A stretch of 64,000 nt of DNA from Candidatus Villigracilis adiacens (GCA_016703605.1 JADJBU010000013.1:1-64000), one strand, 5' to 3'. Counted from the first letter of the stretch, positions 40,787 to 50,458 are shown. Notes: generated by a model from the letters alone, not told the origin. Program-made: numbers and translations.

Positions 40787-42384
40787 CATCATCCAACACA
40801 TACGACGCAATCATCATCGGCGGCGGTCACAACGGACTTGTGGCTGGCGCGTACCTTGCCCGTGCTGGCAAGAAAGTGGTCGTGCTTGAACGCCGACCCA
40901 TCGTCGGCGGCGCGGCAGTGACCGAAGAGATTTTCCCCGGCTACAAGTTCACTGAGTTTTCGTACGTGGTGAGTTTGCTGCGCCCGGAGATCATCCGTGA
41001 TTTGGAACTGCCCAAGCACGGATTAAAGATTCTTCCATTGCCCAGCACCTTCACCCCCATGGAAAACGGGGATTACCTCGCCGCATGGGATGACCACGAC
41101 CTGACCCGCCGCGAGTTGTATCGCCACTCGCCCAAAGACGCCGAAGCGTATGACGAGTATGCCCGCGTCATGGCGCGCGCGGCGAAAGCCATCAAGCCGA
41201 TCATCAATTTGATTCCGCCCGATCCTTCGTCCATGAGCATCCGCGATTTGATGGGACTTCTCAAAGTCGGTCAATATGCAGCGTCGCTTTCCGAAAAAGA
41301 ACTCTACATGGTTGCCAAACTCGCCACGCAATCGTCCGCGGATTTGCTCGAAGAGTGGTTCGAGACCGACGCGCTCAAAGGCACCAAAGCCGCCAGTGGA
41401 ATCATCGGCACCTATCTCGGACCGCGCTCTCCCGGCACGGCGTATGTGCTGCTCCATCATTATATGGGCGAAATTGACGGGGCGTTCCGCGCCTGGGGTT
41501 TTGCCAAGAACGGTTCCGGCGGGGTCAGCGGCGCGATCTATAACGCGACTCAAGCGCTTGGGGTGGAGGTCAGAGTCAACGCAAGCGTGCAGCAGGTCAA
41601 GGTCAAGAATGGACGCGCTGTAGGCGTCATCCTCGAAAATGGCGATGAACTCGATTCCAAAGTCGTGATGTCCGCCGCCGACCCGAAGCGCACCTTCCTG
41701 CAATTTGTCGAGCAGAAACATCTGCCCGATGATTTTGTCACAGCGATCCAGAACTTCCGCGCGCGCGGCTCGTCGGGCAAGGTCAATATTGCCTTGAGCA
41801 AACTGCCGAACTTCACCGCGCTGCCATACACAGGTAATGGCGCGAATTCGGTTCTACATCGTGGCGCGGTTTCCATCAGCCCGAGCATTGATTACATTGA
41901 GCGCGCCTACGACGACGCGAAGTACGGGCAGATTTCCAAACACCCGTACATCGACATGATCTTCCCCTCAATGATTGACCCCGACATGGCGCCTCCCGGA
42001 CATCACGTGATGTCTTGCTTCGTGCAATATGCGCCCTACGACCTCGAAGGCGGTTGGACAGACGGACGCCGCGACGAACTCGGCGAAGCGGTCATCGCCA
42101 CCATCGAACAATACGCGCCAAACATCCGCGAATGCATCGTGGGGATGCAGGTCATCTCGCCCAAAGATATCGAACGCATTGCAGGCATCACCGGCGGCAA
42201 CATCTTCCACGGCGAATTGTTACTGCATCAAATTTTCTTCCTGCGTCCGGCGCCGCAATGGGCAGACTTCCGCACCCCGCTCAAAGGCTACTACTTCGGC
42301 GCGAGCGGCGCACACCCCGGCGGCGGCGTGATGGGCGCGCCCGGCATGTTGGCGGCGAAAGAAATTTTGAAGGATGGGTTTTAG
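40783..42384 (+). CDS. PYROXD2-like NAD(P)/FAD-dependent oxidoreductase
   Basis: 533 residues. The N-terminal IIIGGGHNGLVAGAYLARAG binds FAD and VVLERRPIVGGAAVTEE is the phytoene-desaturase-like follow-up. The C-terminal FAD region is GYYFGASGAHPGGGVMGAPG. Similar enzymes include phytoene dehydrogenase, CrtI and vertebrate PYROXD2; the substrate is unknown. ATG overlaps the DUF4143 stop (ATGA). A second member lies at 44809. No carotenoid genes are near. Confidence 0.85.
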   Translation: MTSSNTYDAIIIGGGHNGLVAGAYLARAGKKVVVLERRPIVGGAAVTEEIFPGYKFTEFSYVVSLLRPEIIRDLELPKHGLKILPLPSTFTPMENGDYLAAWDDHDLTRRELYRHSPKDAEAYDEYARVMARAAKAIKPIINLIPPDPSSMSIRDLMGLLKVGQYAASLSEKELYMVAKLATQSSADLLEEWFETDALKGTKAASGIIGTYLGPRSPGTAYVLLHHYMGEIDGAFRAWGFAKNGSGGVSGAIYNATQALGVEVRVNASVQQVKVKNGRAVGVILENGDELDSKVVMSAADPKRTFLQFVEQKHLPDDFVTAIQNFRARGSSGKVNIALSKLPNFTALPYTGNGANSVLHRGAVSISPSIDYIERAYDDAKYGQISKHPYIDMIFPSMIDPDMAPPGHHVMSCFVQYAPYDLEGGWTDGRRDELGEAVIATIEQYAPNIRECIVGMQVISPKDIERIAGITGGNIFHGELLLHQIFFLRPAPQWADFRTPLKGYYFGASGAHPGGGVMGAPGMLAAKEILKDGF

Positions 42385-43496
42385 TGAAACGCTGGTATCT
42401 CTGGTTTGCGCTCTTAATTGTGCCACTGACTTTTGCCTGTCAGGTACTCAGCCCTGCCGTTGCCCCCTCCTCGACGCCAGCCATTACGCCTACGCCCTCC
42501 CCCGCGCCTGATTTATTGCCAGTGACCGGGGAGCCTGATTCGCAGGCGCAGAACGATGCGCCTGTTGGCGATGACGATACTATTTTTGAATTTGAGTGGA
42601 TTGCCTTTGTGGATGATCCAATTTTCACTGACCTTGCCGTCAGCGCCGATGGCGATGTTTATTTGATAACCAGCAGGGAGAAGGACAAGGATTGTTACCT
42701 GTCGAAAACCGATGGAAACGGCGGCACGGAATGGCAGGTGTTAATCGCAACTTTTGAAGACGGAGACTGCGGGGAAATCGTCTTCGATCAAAACGGAAAT
42801 ATTTATGTCTCAGGAGTCGACCCAATTGCATGGGGAAGTTCCGATGCGCCGGTTGGCGAAGGATATTTCATCGCCAAATTCGATGTCAATGGCGCCAGCC
42901 TGCAAAATTATTTTTTTGACAAGTATTATGATCTCAACGATTTTGACATAGATTCACAAGGCAATATCTATCTCTCAGGAGACGCTTCATCCGGCAAGGG
43001 TTACTCCGTTTCCAAAATAAACCCGGATGGAAATATCGAGTGGGAACAAACATACCCCACCCAATGGGTGTATTATCCCTCCTCATTAAGAGTCATCGAA
43101 GGCGGGGATGTTTTTGTGTATGGTTTCTTGTATTATCGCGAATCCGGCGAGGGGGAAGAGGATAGGGATTGCTTTTTGAGTCTCATCGCGTCTGATGATG
43201 GGACCATGAAGTGGGACATGACCGTTGGAGCGGCGGACAATAAAGATGAGTGGTGCAACCGCATGGAGGTTGACGCTGAAGGAAATGCGTATGTTTCAGG
43301 ATACAGCGGCGCGACATGGGGCGCCCCCCTGCAACCGCTTGACTATATCGGTGAATTTAATTACCCCTTTATCGCCAAATTTTCAGCAAACGGCGACCTG
43401 GTCTGGAACACATTCCAAATCTCTCCCCTGAATTTTTTGCGATGGGAACAGATGAGACTCTCATTTTCCTCGGTTTTTCCGGTATCGCTCGAATGA
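42384..43496 (+). CDS. Beta-propeller (SBBP-repeat-like) lipoprotein, N-terminal part before a frameshift
   Basis: GTG start at 42384 overlapping the previous stop by one base. VKRWYLWFALLIVPLTFAC is a lipoprotein signal peptide (Cys20). A Pro-rich spacer leads to repeats of about 50 residues: DLAVSADGDVYLITSREK, IVFDQNGNIYVSGVD, FDIDSQGNIYLSGDAS and MEVDAEGNAYVSGYSG, typical SBBP/propeller blades. The blades continue in another frame after a T6 run at 43432-43437 (see 43442-44794). The upstream frame from 42015 is an antisense-free artefact inside the oxidoreductase gene. Confidence 0.75.
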   Translation: MKRWYLWFALLIVPLTFACQVLSPAVAPSSTPAITPTPSPAPDLLPVTGEPDSQAQNDAPVGDDDTIFEFEWIAFVDDPIFTDLAVSADGDVYLITSREKDKDCYLSKTDGNGGTEWQVLIATFEDGDCGEIVFDQNGNIYVSGVDPIAWGSSDAPVGEGYFIAKFDVNGASLQNYFFDKYYDLNDFDIDSQGNIYLSGDASSGKGYSVSKINPDGNIEWEQTYPTQWVYYPSSLRVIEGGDVFVYGFLYYRESGEGEEDRDCFLSLIASDDGTMKWDMTVGAADNKDEWCNRMEVDAEGNAYVSGYSGATWGAPLQPLDYIGEFNYPFIAKFSANGDLVWNTFQISPLNFLRWEQMRLSFSSVFPVSLE

Positions 43497-44794
43497 ACTC
43501 CGATGGATCCGGGCTGAAGGAATATTACTTCCAGACCGCCGACAATGACTCTTCCGAGCCGTACTCTCTGCTAGACTTGAAAGTAGACAACCGCCAGAAT
43601 GTATATGTTTTCGGCAGCGCGAACAACGCCATCCTGGATACCTCTGCCACTGTCATCAATCCGCCTGCCGCCGATTGGGAGGATGATGAATATCGTTATT
43701 TCATCGCCAAGATCATACTCGACGGCGGCGCCTATCGTCCGGGCGGTCCATTGGTGCCTGAAATCGCAAGATACATTCCAACGCCCAGGGATGTCGAAAC
43801 CGACCCGCTGGCAGTATGGGTCAACCTGTTTCTTGCAGTGACAGCAGCAACGCTGATGCTTCCCTTCGCGCTTGTGGTGGATGCTTTTTCGGGAACCCTG
43901 AAGTCGCTTTTTGAGCGCGTGGGGGAGTTTACCGCCCTGATCGCCGCCAACCTGCGAAAATTGGCGCCCGTCTCGCTCACGCGAACGCAAGCCTTTCTCC
44001 TCGATGTGCTAAGAGAGATGGCGGGCATATTCAGGTTATTCCTTGCAATTCTATTTTACGCGGTGGTATTTTCCCTGCTCGACCCAAGCTGGGACCCCTT
44101 CTCCCTCAAAGGGCTGATTTTATTAATTGAGATGGCGATTGCCTTCGGAGTCGTCGGCATTCTGGACGACATGATCCAATGGATTGTTATTCGATCCTGG
44201 GGAATCCCCGGCGCATTTAAGATTCGCGCCGTCAACGCGTTGATGGCGCTGGCGTCGGTGGGAATTTCCCGCATCATTCCTGTCCTGCCAGGGCTGATGT
44301 TCGGCTCTCCCGAAGCCCTGATTGTGGATGAAAAACAACTTAACAGAAAACAAAACGACACCCTTACCCGAATCACCCTTTTTACCTTTGCCGGAATTTG
44401 TTTCATAACGTGGGTTCCCACATTGTTCCTCGAACTCATTATTCAACAAGCCGGGCTTGCCGAAACCCCAAAAAATATCGTTGCAGGCGTCGAAGGCTTT
44501 CTGCTTATCTTGTTCGCGGTGGCCCTTGAGAATGTGTTCGTCCAACTCGTCGGGGTTTCAGACGGCGTGGGCAAAAAAATCAGGCGGCAAAATTTTTGGG
44601 GATGGTTCCTCCTCTGGATTCCCGTCGCATTCGTATTCCTGCACACCCTGCTCAACCCAAGAAACAGTTTCCTGCAAGACCTCCAAACTGGGAACCCCGG
44701 CGTATTCATTGCCGTTACCGTATTCTTTATGATGGCGGCGCTGATTTTCATTGGAGCGATCCGCCTGATATTCTGGGCGCTTAAAAGAAAATAA
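43442..44794 (+). CDS. C-terminal part of the propeller lipoprotein with membrane domain
   Basis: This frame begins with FFAMGTDETLIFLGFSGI, the direct continuation of the last blade, then one more blade (VDNRQNVYVFGSAN). After residue 120 about eight membrane helices follow, with PLAVWVNLFLAVTAATLMLP as the first and LIFIGAIRLIFWALKRK as the last. With the first half it would be a protein of about 800 residues: surface propeller plus membrane domain. ATG at 43442 is probably not a real start. Whether the frameshift is real is open. Confidence 0.7.
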   Translation: MGTDETLIFLGFSGIARMNSDGSGLKEYYFQTADNDSSEPYSLLDLKVDNRQNVYVFGSANNAILDTSATVINPPAADWEDDEYRYFIAKIILDGGAYRPGGPLVPEIARYIPTPRDVETDPLAVWVNLFLAVTAATLMLPFALVVDAFSGTLKSLFERVGEFTALIAANLRKLAPVSLTRTQAFLLDVLREMAGIFRLFLAILFYAVVFSLLDPSWDPFSLKGLILLIEMAIAFGVVGILDDMIQWIVIRSWGIPGAFKIRAVNALMALASVGISRIIPVLPGLMFGSPEALIVDEKQLNRKQNDTLTRITLFTFAGICFITWVPTLFLELIIQQAGLAETPKNIVAGVEGFLLILFAVALENVFVQLVGVSDGVGKKIRRQNFWGWFLLWIPVAFVFLHTLLNPRNSFLQDLQTGNPGVFIAVTVFFMMAALIFIGAIRLIFWALKRK

Positions 44795-44808
44795 CGAAGG
44801 ACATCTTC

Positions 44809-46314
44809 ATGACAACTCACCACGACACCATCATCATCGGCGCGGGGCACAATGGACTGGTCGCCGCCGCGTATCTTGCCAAACAGGGCAAAAAGGTTCT
44901 GGTTCTCGAACGCCGCGCCATCGTCGGCGGTTCGGTGGTCACTGAATCTTTTGGGGATAATTTCTCCGTGGACTCCCTCCACACCGGCGGGACCCTGCGC
45001 CCAGACATTATCAAAGACCTGAAACTCGCCTCCCACGGACTTCAGCCCTTCGGCTCTGCTCAGGGCAAGCCTGATTCTGCCCCCCAGCCTTTCATCACCC
45101 TGTTAGCGGATGGCTCTCCCCTCACGCTCGACGCCGAGTCCATCAAACGCATCTCCGAAAAAGACGCGGCGCGCTTCCCTGAATTCGCGCGCTTCATGGA
45201 TAAAGCCGCAAGCATTCTCGATACCGCCTACGCCACCATCATGCCGCGCCTGCCCATGAACTTCGGCATTCGCGAAGGGTATGGCTTGCTCGAACTGGGT
45301 CTCGAGTTGAAACTTGCCGGTCGCAAAGACATGCTCAACTTCATCCGCGCCCTGCCGATGACCGCGCAGGAACTCGTGGAAGAATATTTTGAATCCGAAA
45401 TCATCAAAGCTGCGATTTGTGCTGTTGCCATCCACGGCTCGACACTGGGACCGATGGGCGCAGGCACCGGCTACACCCTCATCCACAACTGGCTGAATCG
45501 CGGCGGGCTCGCTCACAAGAATATCGGCAAAGCGGGCGAGATCACAACTGCCTTGGCCAACGCCGTGAAAGCCTTCGGTGGTGAGATAAGAACCGAGGCG
45601 GAGGTGGAACGTATACAAGTGGACAGGTACACATGCAACGGCGTGATTTTGAAAGGCGGCGAAGAAATCCTTGCGGATAAAGTTATTTCCGCCGCTGACC
45701 CGAAACACACCCTGCTCAAACTCGTCGGCGCGCAAGATTTGCCGCCCGAATTCGTCTGGCACACCCAATCCATCAAGATGCGCGGCTCGGTGGCGAAAGT
45801 CCATTTGCAGACGAATGGGGAGCATGGCATCCCCGCAGGGACGGTCGTCCTCGCCCCATCCATCAAATACCTCGAAAAAGCCTACGACGCGACCAAGTAC
45901 GGCGAGATTTCAGAAAAACCGTATTTGGAAGTCACTACGTCGGGAAATACGGTTTCCATCCATTTCCAGTTTGCGCCATATGCTTTGAGGAATAGTGATT
46001 GGAAAGTGGAAAGTGGAAAAGTTGCTGAATTGGCGATCAAGACATTGGAAGAATACTTCTCCGCTCTTCACGCTTCACGTATCACGCATCACATCATCAC
46101 GCCTCAAGATTTTGAATCCATCTACGGACTCACCGAAGGCGACCCCAACCACGGTCAACTCATGCTCGATCAGTTCCTCTTCATGCGACCGATACCGGGC
46201 TGGTCGAACCACAAGACGCCGATTGATAACCTCTATCTCTGCGGCAGCGGAGTCCATGGCGGGGGCGGGGTCAGCGGCGCGGCGGGACGGAACGCAGTGA
46301 AAGCACTGAAATAA
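44809..46314 (+). CDS. PYROXD2-like NAD(P)/FAD-dependent oxidoreductase
   Basis: 501 residues. IIIGAGHNGLVAAAYLAKQG and VLVLERRAIVGGSVVTESFG form the FAD site; LYLCGSGVHGGGGVSGAAGR is the C-terminal FAD contact. It is a paralogue of the enzyme at 40783. Two heptamer tracts inside the gene (46001-46021 and 46067-46094) encode a segment (DWKVESGKV...ALHASRITHH) without counterpart in the paralogue, so the protein has taken up repeat-coded residues. A strong terminator follows the stop. Confidence 0.83.
   Translation: MTTHHDTIIIGAGHNGLVAAAYLAKQGKKVLVLERRAIVGGSVVTESFGDNFSVDSLHTGGTLRPDIIKDLKLASHGLQPFGSAQGKPDSAPQPFITLLADGSPLTLDAESIKRISEKDAARFPEFARFMDKAASILDTAYATIMPRLPMNFGIREGYGLLELGLELKLAGRKDMLNFIRALPMTAQELVEEYFESEIIKAAICAVAIHGSTLGPMGAGTGYTLIHNWLNRGGLAHKNIGKAGEITTALANAVKAFGGEIRTEAEVERIQVDRYTCNGVILKGGEEILADKVISAADPKHTLLKLVGAQDLPPEFVWHTQSIKMRGSVAKVHLQTNGEHGIPAGTVVLAPSIKYLEKAYDATKYGEISEKPYLEVTTSGNTVSIHFQFAPYALRNSDWKVESGKVAELAIKTLEEYFSALHASRITHHIITPQDFESIYGLTEGDPNHGQLMLDQFLFMRPIPGWSNHKTPIDNLYLCGSGVHGGGGVSGAAGRNAVKALK
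46001..46021. repeat. Heptanucleotide tandem repeat in the oxidoreductase gene
   Basis: GGAAAGT-GGAAAGT-GGAAAAG, translated as WKVESGK. Confidence 0.85.
46067..46094. repeat. Second heptanucleotide tandem repeat in the oxidoreductase gene
   Basis: TTCACGC-TTCACGT-ATCACGC-ATCACAT, translated as LHASRITHH. It is 45 bases from the first tract. Confidence 0.85.
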
Positions 46315-46318
46315 ATGT

Positions 46319-46352
46319 GTAGGTCACGCTTCAAGCGTGACCTACTTTTTTT
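46319..46352 (+). terminator. Terminator after the oxidoreductase gene
   Basis: GTAGGTCACGCTT-CAAGCGTGACCTAC, a 13-bp stem, then seven T. Confidence 0.93.
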
Positions 46353-46605
46353 ACTGGCAACCGCTCAGTTCATGCGGCAGGTTTTGCGCGCTGGCGATGA
46401 CGTACAACTGGTTCGGCAAACTGGCGCGCGAAAATTCATGCAGGTTCTCGCGGCACGAGTCCACGCCAATGACGAAATGGCTGGGAGAACTTTCAGCGTG
46501 GCGCAAGGCAAATTTGCCGTCACCCGTTCCCAGGTCCAGGATGATGCGGTGATAGTTTGTCAGGCGCCGTCGAGGTCGTCGGGTGCGGGTTTTTTACGAA
46601 TTAGG
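46351..46605 (-). pseudogene. Truncated SAM-dependent methyltransferase
   Basis: The frame reads RRRLTNYHRIILDLGTGDGK, FALRHAE, HFVIGVDSCRENLHEFSRAS, LYVIASAQNLPHELSG and TAA at 46351. ILDLGTGDG is the SAM-binding loop and the whole resembles the first third of 16S rRNA aminoglycoside-resistance-type methyltransferases. There is no start codon and the C-terminal two thirds are missing, so this is a remnant, apparently cut by the adjacent terminator and repeats. Confidence 0.6.
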
Positions 46606-46957
46606 GGGGGTGGAACTTAGCAGGGCGGGCGTGTGGTGTTCATGAAAAAAATTGTAGCATTTGTTTTTCGCCGCGGCATTAAAAAAATATAGGAATCTCC
46701 CCGCCGTTGGTAGATTTTATTAACTCATCTTGCGCACTTGCCCTTCGACTACGTGGCGCCTAGTGAACGTCGAGGAGCGCAGTCGAAGGGCGTTTCATGC
46801 AGGAATAATTAATTCGCGTAAGGTGAGTTATTAAGGTTCGTTCTCTTGCATTGCACGCACTTCCCCGTACAATAAGTGAAATTTGTAACTACTTTGTACC
46901 CTACATCCATATACTGACAACAATCGGTTGCCGTCCTATTCGCCGCAGGAGGTGCGC
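46606..46957. other. Non-coding region upstream of malate synthase
   Basis: It contains an inverted-repeat element (46720-46831) with ends TTAACTCATCTTGCGC / GCGTAAGGTGAGTTA, an internal CCCTTCGAC/GTCGAAGGG stem, and about 120 bases of leader before malate synthase with no further gene. Confidence 0.65.
46720..46831. repeat. Inverted-repeat element with TAACTCACCTTACGC ends
   Basis: 12 of 15 end positions pair. A partial copy of the same end (TTAACTCACCTTACAC) is at 34021-34036, next to GCGTAAGACC. Confidence 0.65.
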
Positions 46958-48535
46958 ATGAACATTCACGGCAAAATCACGCCTGACTTTCAGGATGTGC
47001 TCACGCCAGAAGCGCTCGCGTTTGTCGAACAATTGGAACGAGAGTTCGGCGCCCGCAGGCGCGAGTTGTTACAAAAACGGGTTGAACGCCAGAGGCTGTT
47101 CGACGCCGGAGCCCTGCCGGGCTTTCTCGAAGAGACCGCGCCCATCCGCGCCGGTGACTGGAAGGTCGGCTCGATACCAGACGACCTGCAAGACCGCCGC
47201 GTCGAGATCACCGGTCCGCCCGAGCGCAAGATGGCGATCAACGCGCTCAACTCAGGGGCGAAAGTTTTCATGGCAGATTTCGAAGACGCCAACGCGCCCA
47301 CCTGGGAAAACCTCATCCAGGGGCACCTCAACCTGCGCGACGCCATCGAGCGCCGCATCTCCCTCACCACTCCCGAAAAAACCTACAAATTGAATGAAAA
47401 CCCCGCGACGCTGTTCGTGCGCCCGCGCGGCTGGCATTTGGATGAAAAGCATGTAAGGCTGGATGGGAAACCCATCTCCGCCTCTCTCTTCGACTTTGGC
47501 TTGTATCTGTTTCTGAATGCGGATCGCCTCCGAAAGCAGGGGACAGGCCCGTACTTCTACCTGCCCAAATTGGAGAGTTATCTCGAGGCGCGGCTGTGGA
47601 ACGATGTCTTCAACTTCGCGCAGGATACGCTCGGCATTCCGCGCGGCGCCATCAAAGTGACCGTGCTCATCGAGACCATCCTCGCCTCGTTTGAAATGGA
47701 CGAAATTTTATTTGAGTTGCGCGAGCACATCGTGGCGCTCAATGCCGGTCGCTGGGACTACATCTTCAGCGCCATCAAAAAATTCAGCAAACAGCCGGGC
47801 TTCCTGCTGCCCGACCGCGCCCAGATCACCATGACCGTCCCCTTCATGCGGGCGTACACCGAACTGCTGGTAAAGACCTGCCACAAACGCGGGGCGCACG
47901 CCATCGGCGGCATGGCGGCATTCATCCCCAGCCGCAAAGATAAGGAAGTGAACGACCTCGCGCTTGCCAAGGTCCGCGAAGATAAATTGCGCGAATCGAA
48001 CGACGGTTTCGACGGCACCTGGGTGGCGCACCCCGACCTTGTGCCAACCGCCACAGAAGTCTTCGACGGCGCACTGAAGGACAAACCGCATCAAAAAGAA
48101 AGGCTGCGAGCCGAAGTGAACACCGCCGCCGCAGACCTGGTCAACTTCGCCATCCCCAACGGACAGATCACCGAAGCCGGCATGAGACTGAACATCAACG
48201 TCGCCCTGCAATACATCGATGCCTGGCTGCGCGGTTCGGGCGCGGTCGCCATCCATAACCTGATGGAAGACGCCGCCACCGCCGAGATCTGCCGCGCCCA
48301 ACTCTGGCAGTGGATTCACCATCCCACCGCCTCTCTCTCCGACGGACGAAAAGTGTCCCTGGACTTGTACCGCCAGCTTTTGGCGGACGAGATCACAAAA
48401 ATCAAAGCCCACTATGGGGCAGAGACATACGCAAACAGCCGCATGGAAGACGCAATCAACCTGTTCGACGGACTGGTCGCCGCCGACACGTTCTCCGAAT
48501 TCCTGACGCTGCCCGCGTATGAAAAATTAGACTAG
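46958..48535 (+). CDS. aceB: Malate synthase A
   Basis: 525 residues, the length of isoform A. VFMADFEDANAPTWENLIQG holds the metal-binding Asp/Glu region, LFVRPRGWHLDEKH and IGGMAAFIPSR the acetyl-CoA and glyoxylate parts, and GSGAVAIHNLMEDAATAEI the family signature with catalytic Asp. It condenses glyoxylate with acetyl-CoA. The start follows AGGAGGTGCGC. It directly precedes isocitrate lyase, giving a complete glyoxylate shunt. Confidence 0.95.
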   Translation: MNIHGKITPDFQDVLTPEALAFVEQLEREFGARRRELLQKRVERQRLFDAGALPGFLEETAPIRAGDWKVGSIPDDLQDRRVEITGPPERKMAINALNSGAKVFMADFEDANAPTWENLIQGHLNLRDAIERRISLTTPEKTYKLNENPATLFVRPRGWHLDEKHVRLDGKPISASLFDFGLYLFLNADRLRKQGTGPYFYLPKLESYLEARLWNDVFNFAQDTLGIPRGAIKVTVLIETILASFEMDEILFELREHIVALNAGRWDYIFSAIKKFSKQPGFLLPDRAQITMTVPFMRAYTELLVKTCHKRGAHAIGGMAAFIPSRKDKEVNDLALAKVREDKLRESNDGFDGTWVAHPDLVPTATEVFDGALKDKPHQKERLRAEVNTAAADLVNFAIPNGQITEAGMRLNINVALQYIDAWLRGSGAVAIHNLMEDAATAEICRAQLWQWIHHPTASLSDGRKVSLDLYRQLLADEITKIKAHYGAETYANSRMEDAINLFDGLVAADTFSEFLTLPAYEKLD

Positions 48536-48626
48536 ACCTCTTGCATACGCAGCCGCAGAGAACGCTGAGAACCCTGTGGCGAAAACGACTTTTTCAAGAG
48601 GTCAACTAAACCGAGGAGAAAAAATC

Positions 48627-49922
48627 ATGTTCCACAAATACCAACCCAAGTCCGTCGAAGAATTGAAGAAAGAATGGGCGGAAGACCCGCGCTGGAAGGG
48701 CGTACACCGACCCTACAGCGCCGAAGAAGTGGACAGCCTGCGCGGCACCTTCCAGCATGACCATACCCTGGCGCGCATGGGAGCCGAACGCCTGTGGCAA
48801 TTGCTGCATGAAGATGGCTACGTCCGCGCATTGGGCGCGCTCACCGGCAACCAGGCAGTCGAAATGGTGCAGGCGGGTTTGAAAGCCATTTACCTCAGCG
48901 GCTGGCAGGTGGCAGGCGACGCCAACGACGCCCTCGCCATGTACCCCGACCAAAGCCTCTACCCCGTCACCAGCGTGCCGACCGTGTTGCGCAAGATCAA
49001 CAACGCCCTGATCCGCGCCGACCAGATCCAGCACATGGAAAAACGCGACGGCGAGGTGCAATACTTCGCGCCCATCGTGGCGGATGCCGAGGCAGGTTTC
49101 GGCGGTCCGCTCAACGCCTTTGAGTTGATCAAAGCCATGATCGAAGCCGGAGCCGCGGGCATCCACCTTGAAGACCAGTTATCTTCGTTGAAGAAGTGCG
49201 GTCACATGGGCGGAAAAGTCCTCGTCCCCGTGCATGACTTCATCCAAAAATTGATCTCCGCCCGCCTCGCCGCCGACGTGATGGGGGTTCCCACCATTTT
49301 CATTGGTCGCACCGACGCCCTGTCTGCCACGCTCATCCGCGGCGACATTGACCGCGTGGACCAGGAGCATCTCACCGGCGAGCGCACCGCAGACGGCTTC
49401 TACGTCGTCAAGAACGGGCTTGAATACGCCGCCGCCCGCGCCCTGGAATTCGCCCCCTACGTGGACCTGATCTGGTGCGAAACCCCCACGCCCGATATCG
49501 GCGAGGCGCGCGCGTTCGCAAAGATGATCCATGCCAAATACCCCGGCAAGATGCTGGCGTACAACTGCTCGCCCTCCTTCAACTGGAAGCGCAAACTGGA
49601 CGACAAGCAGATCGCCGAATTCCAGGACCAGCTGGGAGACGCCGGTTACAAATTCCAATTCATCACCCTGGCGGGCTTCCATACCCTCAACGCCAGCATG
49701 TTCGACCTGGCGCACGGCTACGCCCGCAACGGCATGAGCGCCTTCGTCAAGGTGCAGGAGCGCGAATTCGAAATGGAAAAGACCATGGGCTTCCGCGCCG
49801 TCAAGCATCAGGCATTCGTGGGCGCCGGTTATTTCGACGCGGTGCAGACCACCGTCAACGGCGGCGAAGTCTCCACCGGCGCGATCAAAGGCTCCACCGA
49901 GGAGGAGCAGTTCAAGCATTAA
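48627..49922 (+). CDS. aceA: Isocitrate lyase
   Basis: 431 residues. The active loop is KKCGHMGGKV with catalytic Cys191; VADAEAGFGG gives the Mg-binding Asp and SPSFNWKRKL the conserved substrate segment. It splits isocitrate to succinate and glyoxylate. GAGGAG stands 9 bases before the ATG at 48627; the longer frame from 48576 has no ribosome site. Together with aceB and sdh it lets the cell grow on acetate or fatty acids. Confidence 0.96.
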   Translation: MFHKYQPKSVEELKKEWAEDPRWKGVHRPYSAEEVDSLRGTFQHDHTLARMGAERLWQLLHEDGYVRALGALTGNQAVEMVQAGLKAIYLSGWQVAGDANDALAMYPDQSLYPVTSVPTVLRKINNALIRADQIQHMEKRDGEVQYFAPIVADAEAGFGGPLNAFELIKAMIEAGAAGIHLEDQLSSLKKCGHMGGKVLVPVHDFIQKLISARLAADVMGVPTIFIGRTDALSATLIRGDIDRVDQEHLTGERTADGFYVVKNGLEYAAARALEFAPYVDLIWCETPTPDIGEARAFAKMIHAKYPGKMLAYNCSPSFNWKRKLDDKQIAEFQDQLGDAGYKFQFITLAGFHTLNASMFDLAHGYARNGMSAFVKVQEREFEMEKTMGFRAVKHQAFVGAGYFDAVQTTVNGGEVSTGAIKGSTEEEQFKH

Positions 49923-50236
49923 AAACCCACCCGAAAATTGCCCCCGCCGCGTAACTTCAGCGGAGGTTATCGGAAATTACCGTCCCGAAGATTTTTGCGC
50001 AAATCAAAAGAGAAACGCAAACCTTTGGGACGGGCGCGCTAAAAGGTTGTTAATTGGACTGCAAAATCTCCTGATTTTGCAGTCCAAAGTCGGGAGATGC
50101 CGCACGGCGTCACCGCGCCGCTTTGGACTCAGCCCTTACAAACTTTGAGCGCTCCCTCGGGATTTTTCCTTATTTACGGATAAAGTCCAGTGTATAATTT
50201 GAAAAAACACAACGAATCGATTCAAGGAGAAAATCC
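49923..50236. other. Non-coding region with dispersed module
   Basis: Holds the dispersed module copy 3 (50054-50130) with the perfect hairpin TTGGACTGCAAAATC / GATTTTGCAGTCCAA. No gene seen. Confidence 0.65.
50054..50130. repeat. GGAG/GCGGCGC dispersed module, copy 3
   Basis: Perfect 15-bp hairpin, then TCGGGAGATGCCGCACGGCG and CGCGCCGCTTTGGAC. Inverted relative to copy 2 and to the module in the MITE. Confidence 0.75.
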
Positions 50237-50458
50237 ATGCGTAGAATGTTCGGCTTTTTGATCGGCGTCTTCACCGGCGCGCTGGTCGGCGCGGTGATGG
50301 CGCTGCTTCTCGCCCCCGAATCCGGCGAAACCCTGCGCGGACAGATCCGCGACCGCGGACAAAACTTCCTCAACGACATCCGCCACTCGGCGGACGCGCG
50401 CCGCATCGAATTACGCAGCCGCCTGGAATCACTGAGAACGCCGAGGGAAGAATTCTAG
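50237..50458 (+). CDS. YtxH-like small membrane protein
   Basis: 73 residues. FGFLIGVFTGALVGAVMALL is one membrane helix, followed by LAPESGETLRGQIRDRGQ, the typical YtxH/gas-vesicle-GvpP-like start 'LlaP.sG.elR'. A charged helical tail follows. Stress-related in Bacillus; role here unknown. AAGGAG is 7 bases before the ATG. Confidence 0.85.
   Translation: MRRMFGFLIGVFTGALVGAVMALLLAPESGETLRGQIRDRGQNFLNDIRHSADARRIELRSRLESLRTPREEF

Noticed and set aside
42015..42383. N-terminal extension of the propeller protein frame
   Set aside because: It overlaps the conserved end of the oxidoreductase gene in another frame and is Arg/His-rich. The GTG at 42384 with a lipoprotein signal is the real start.
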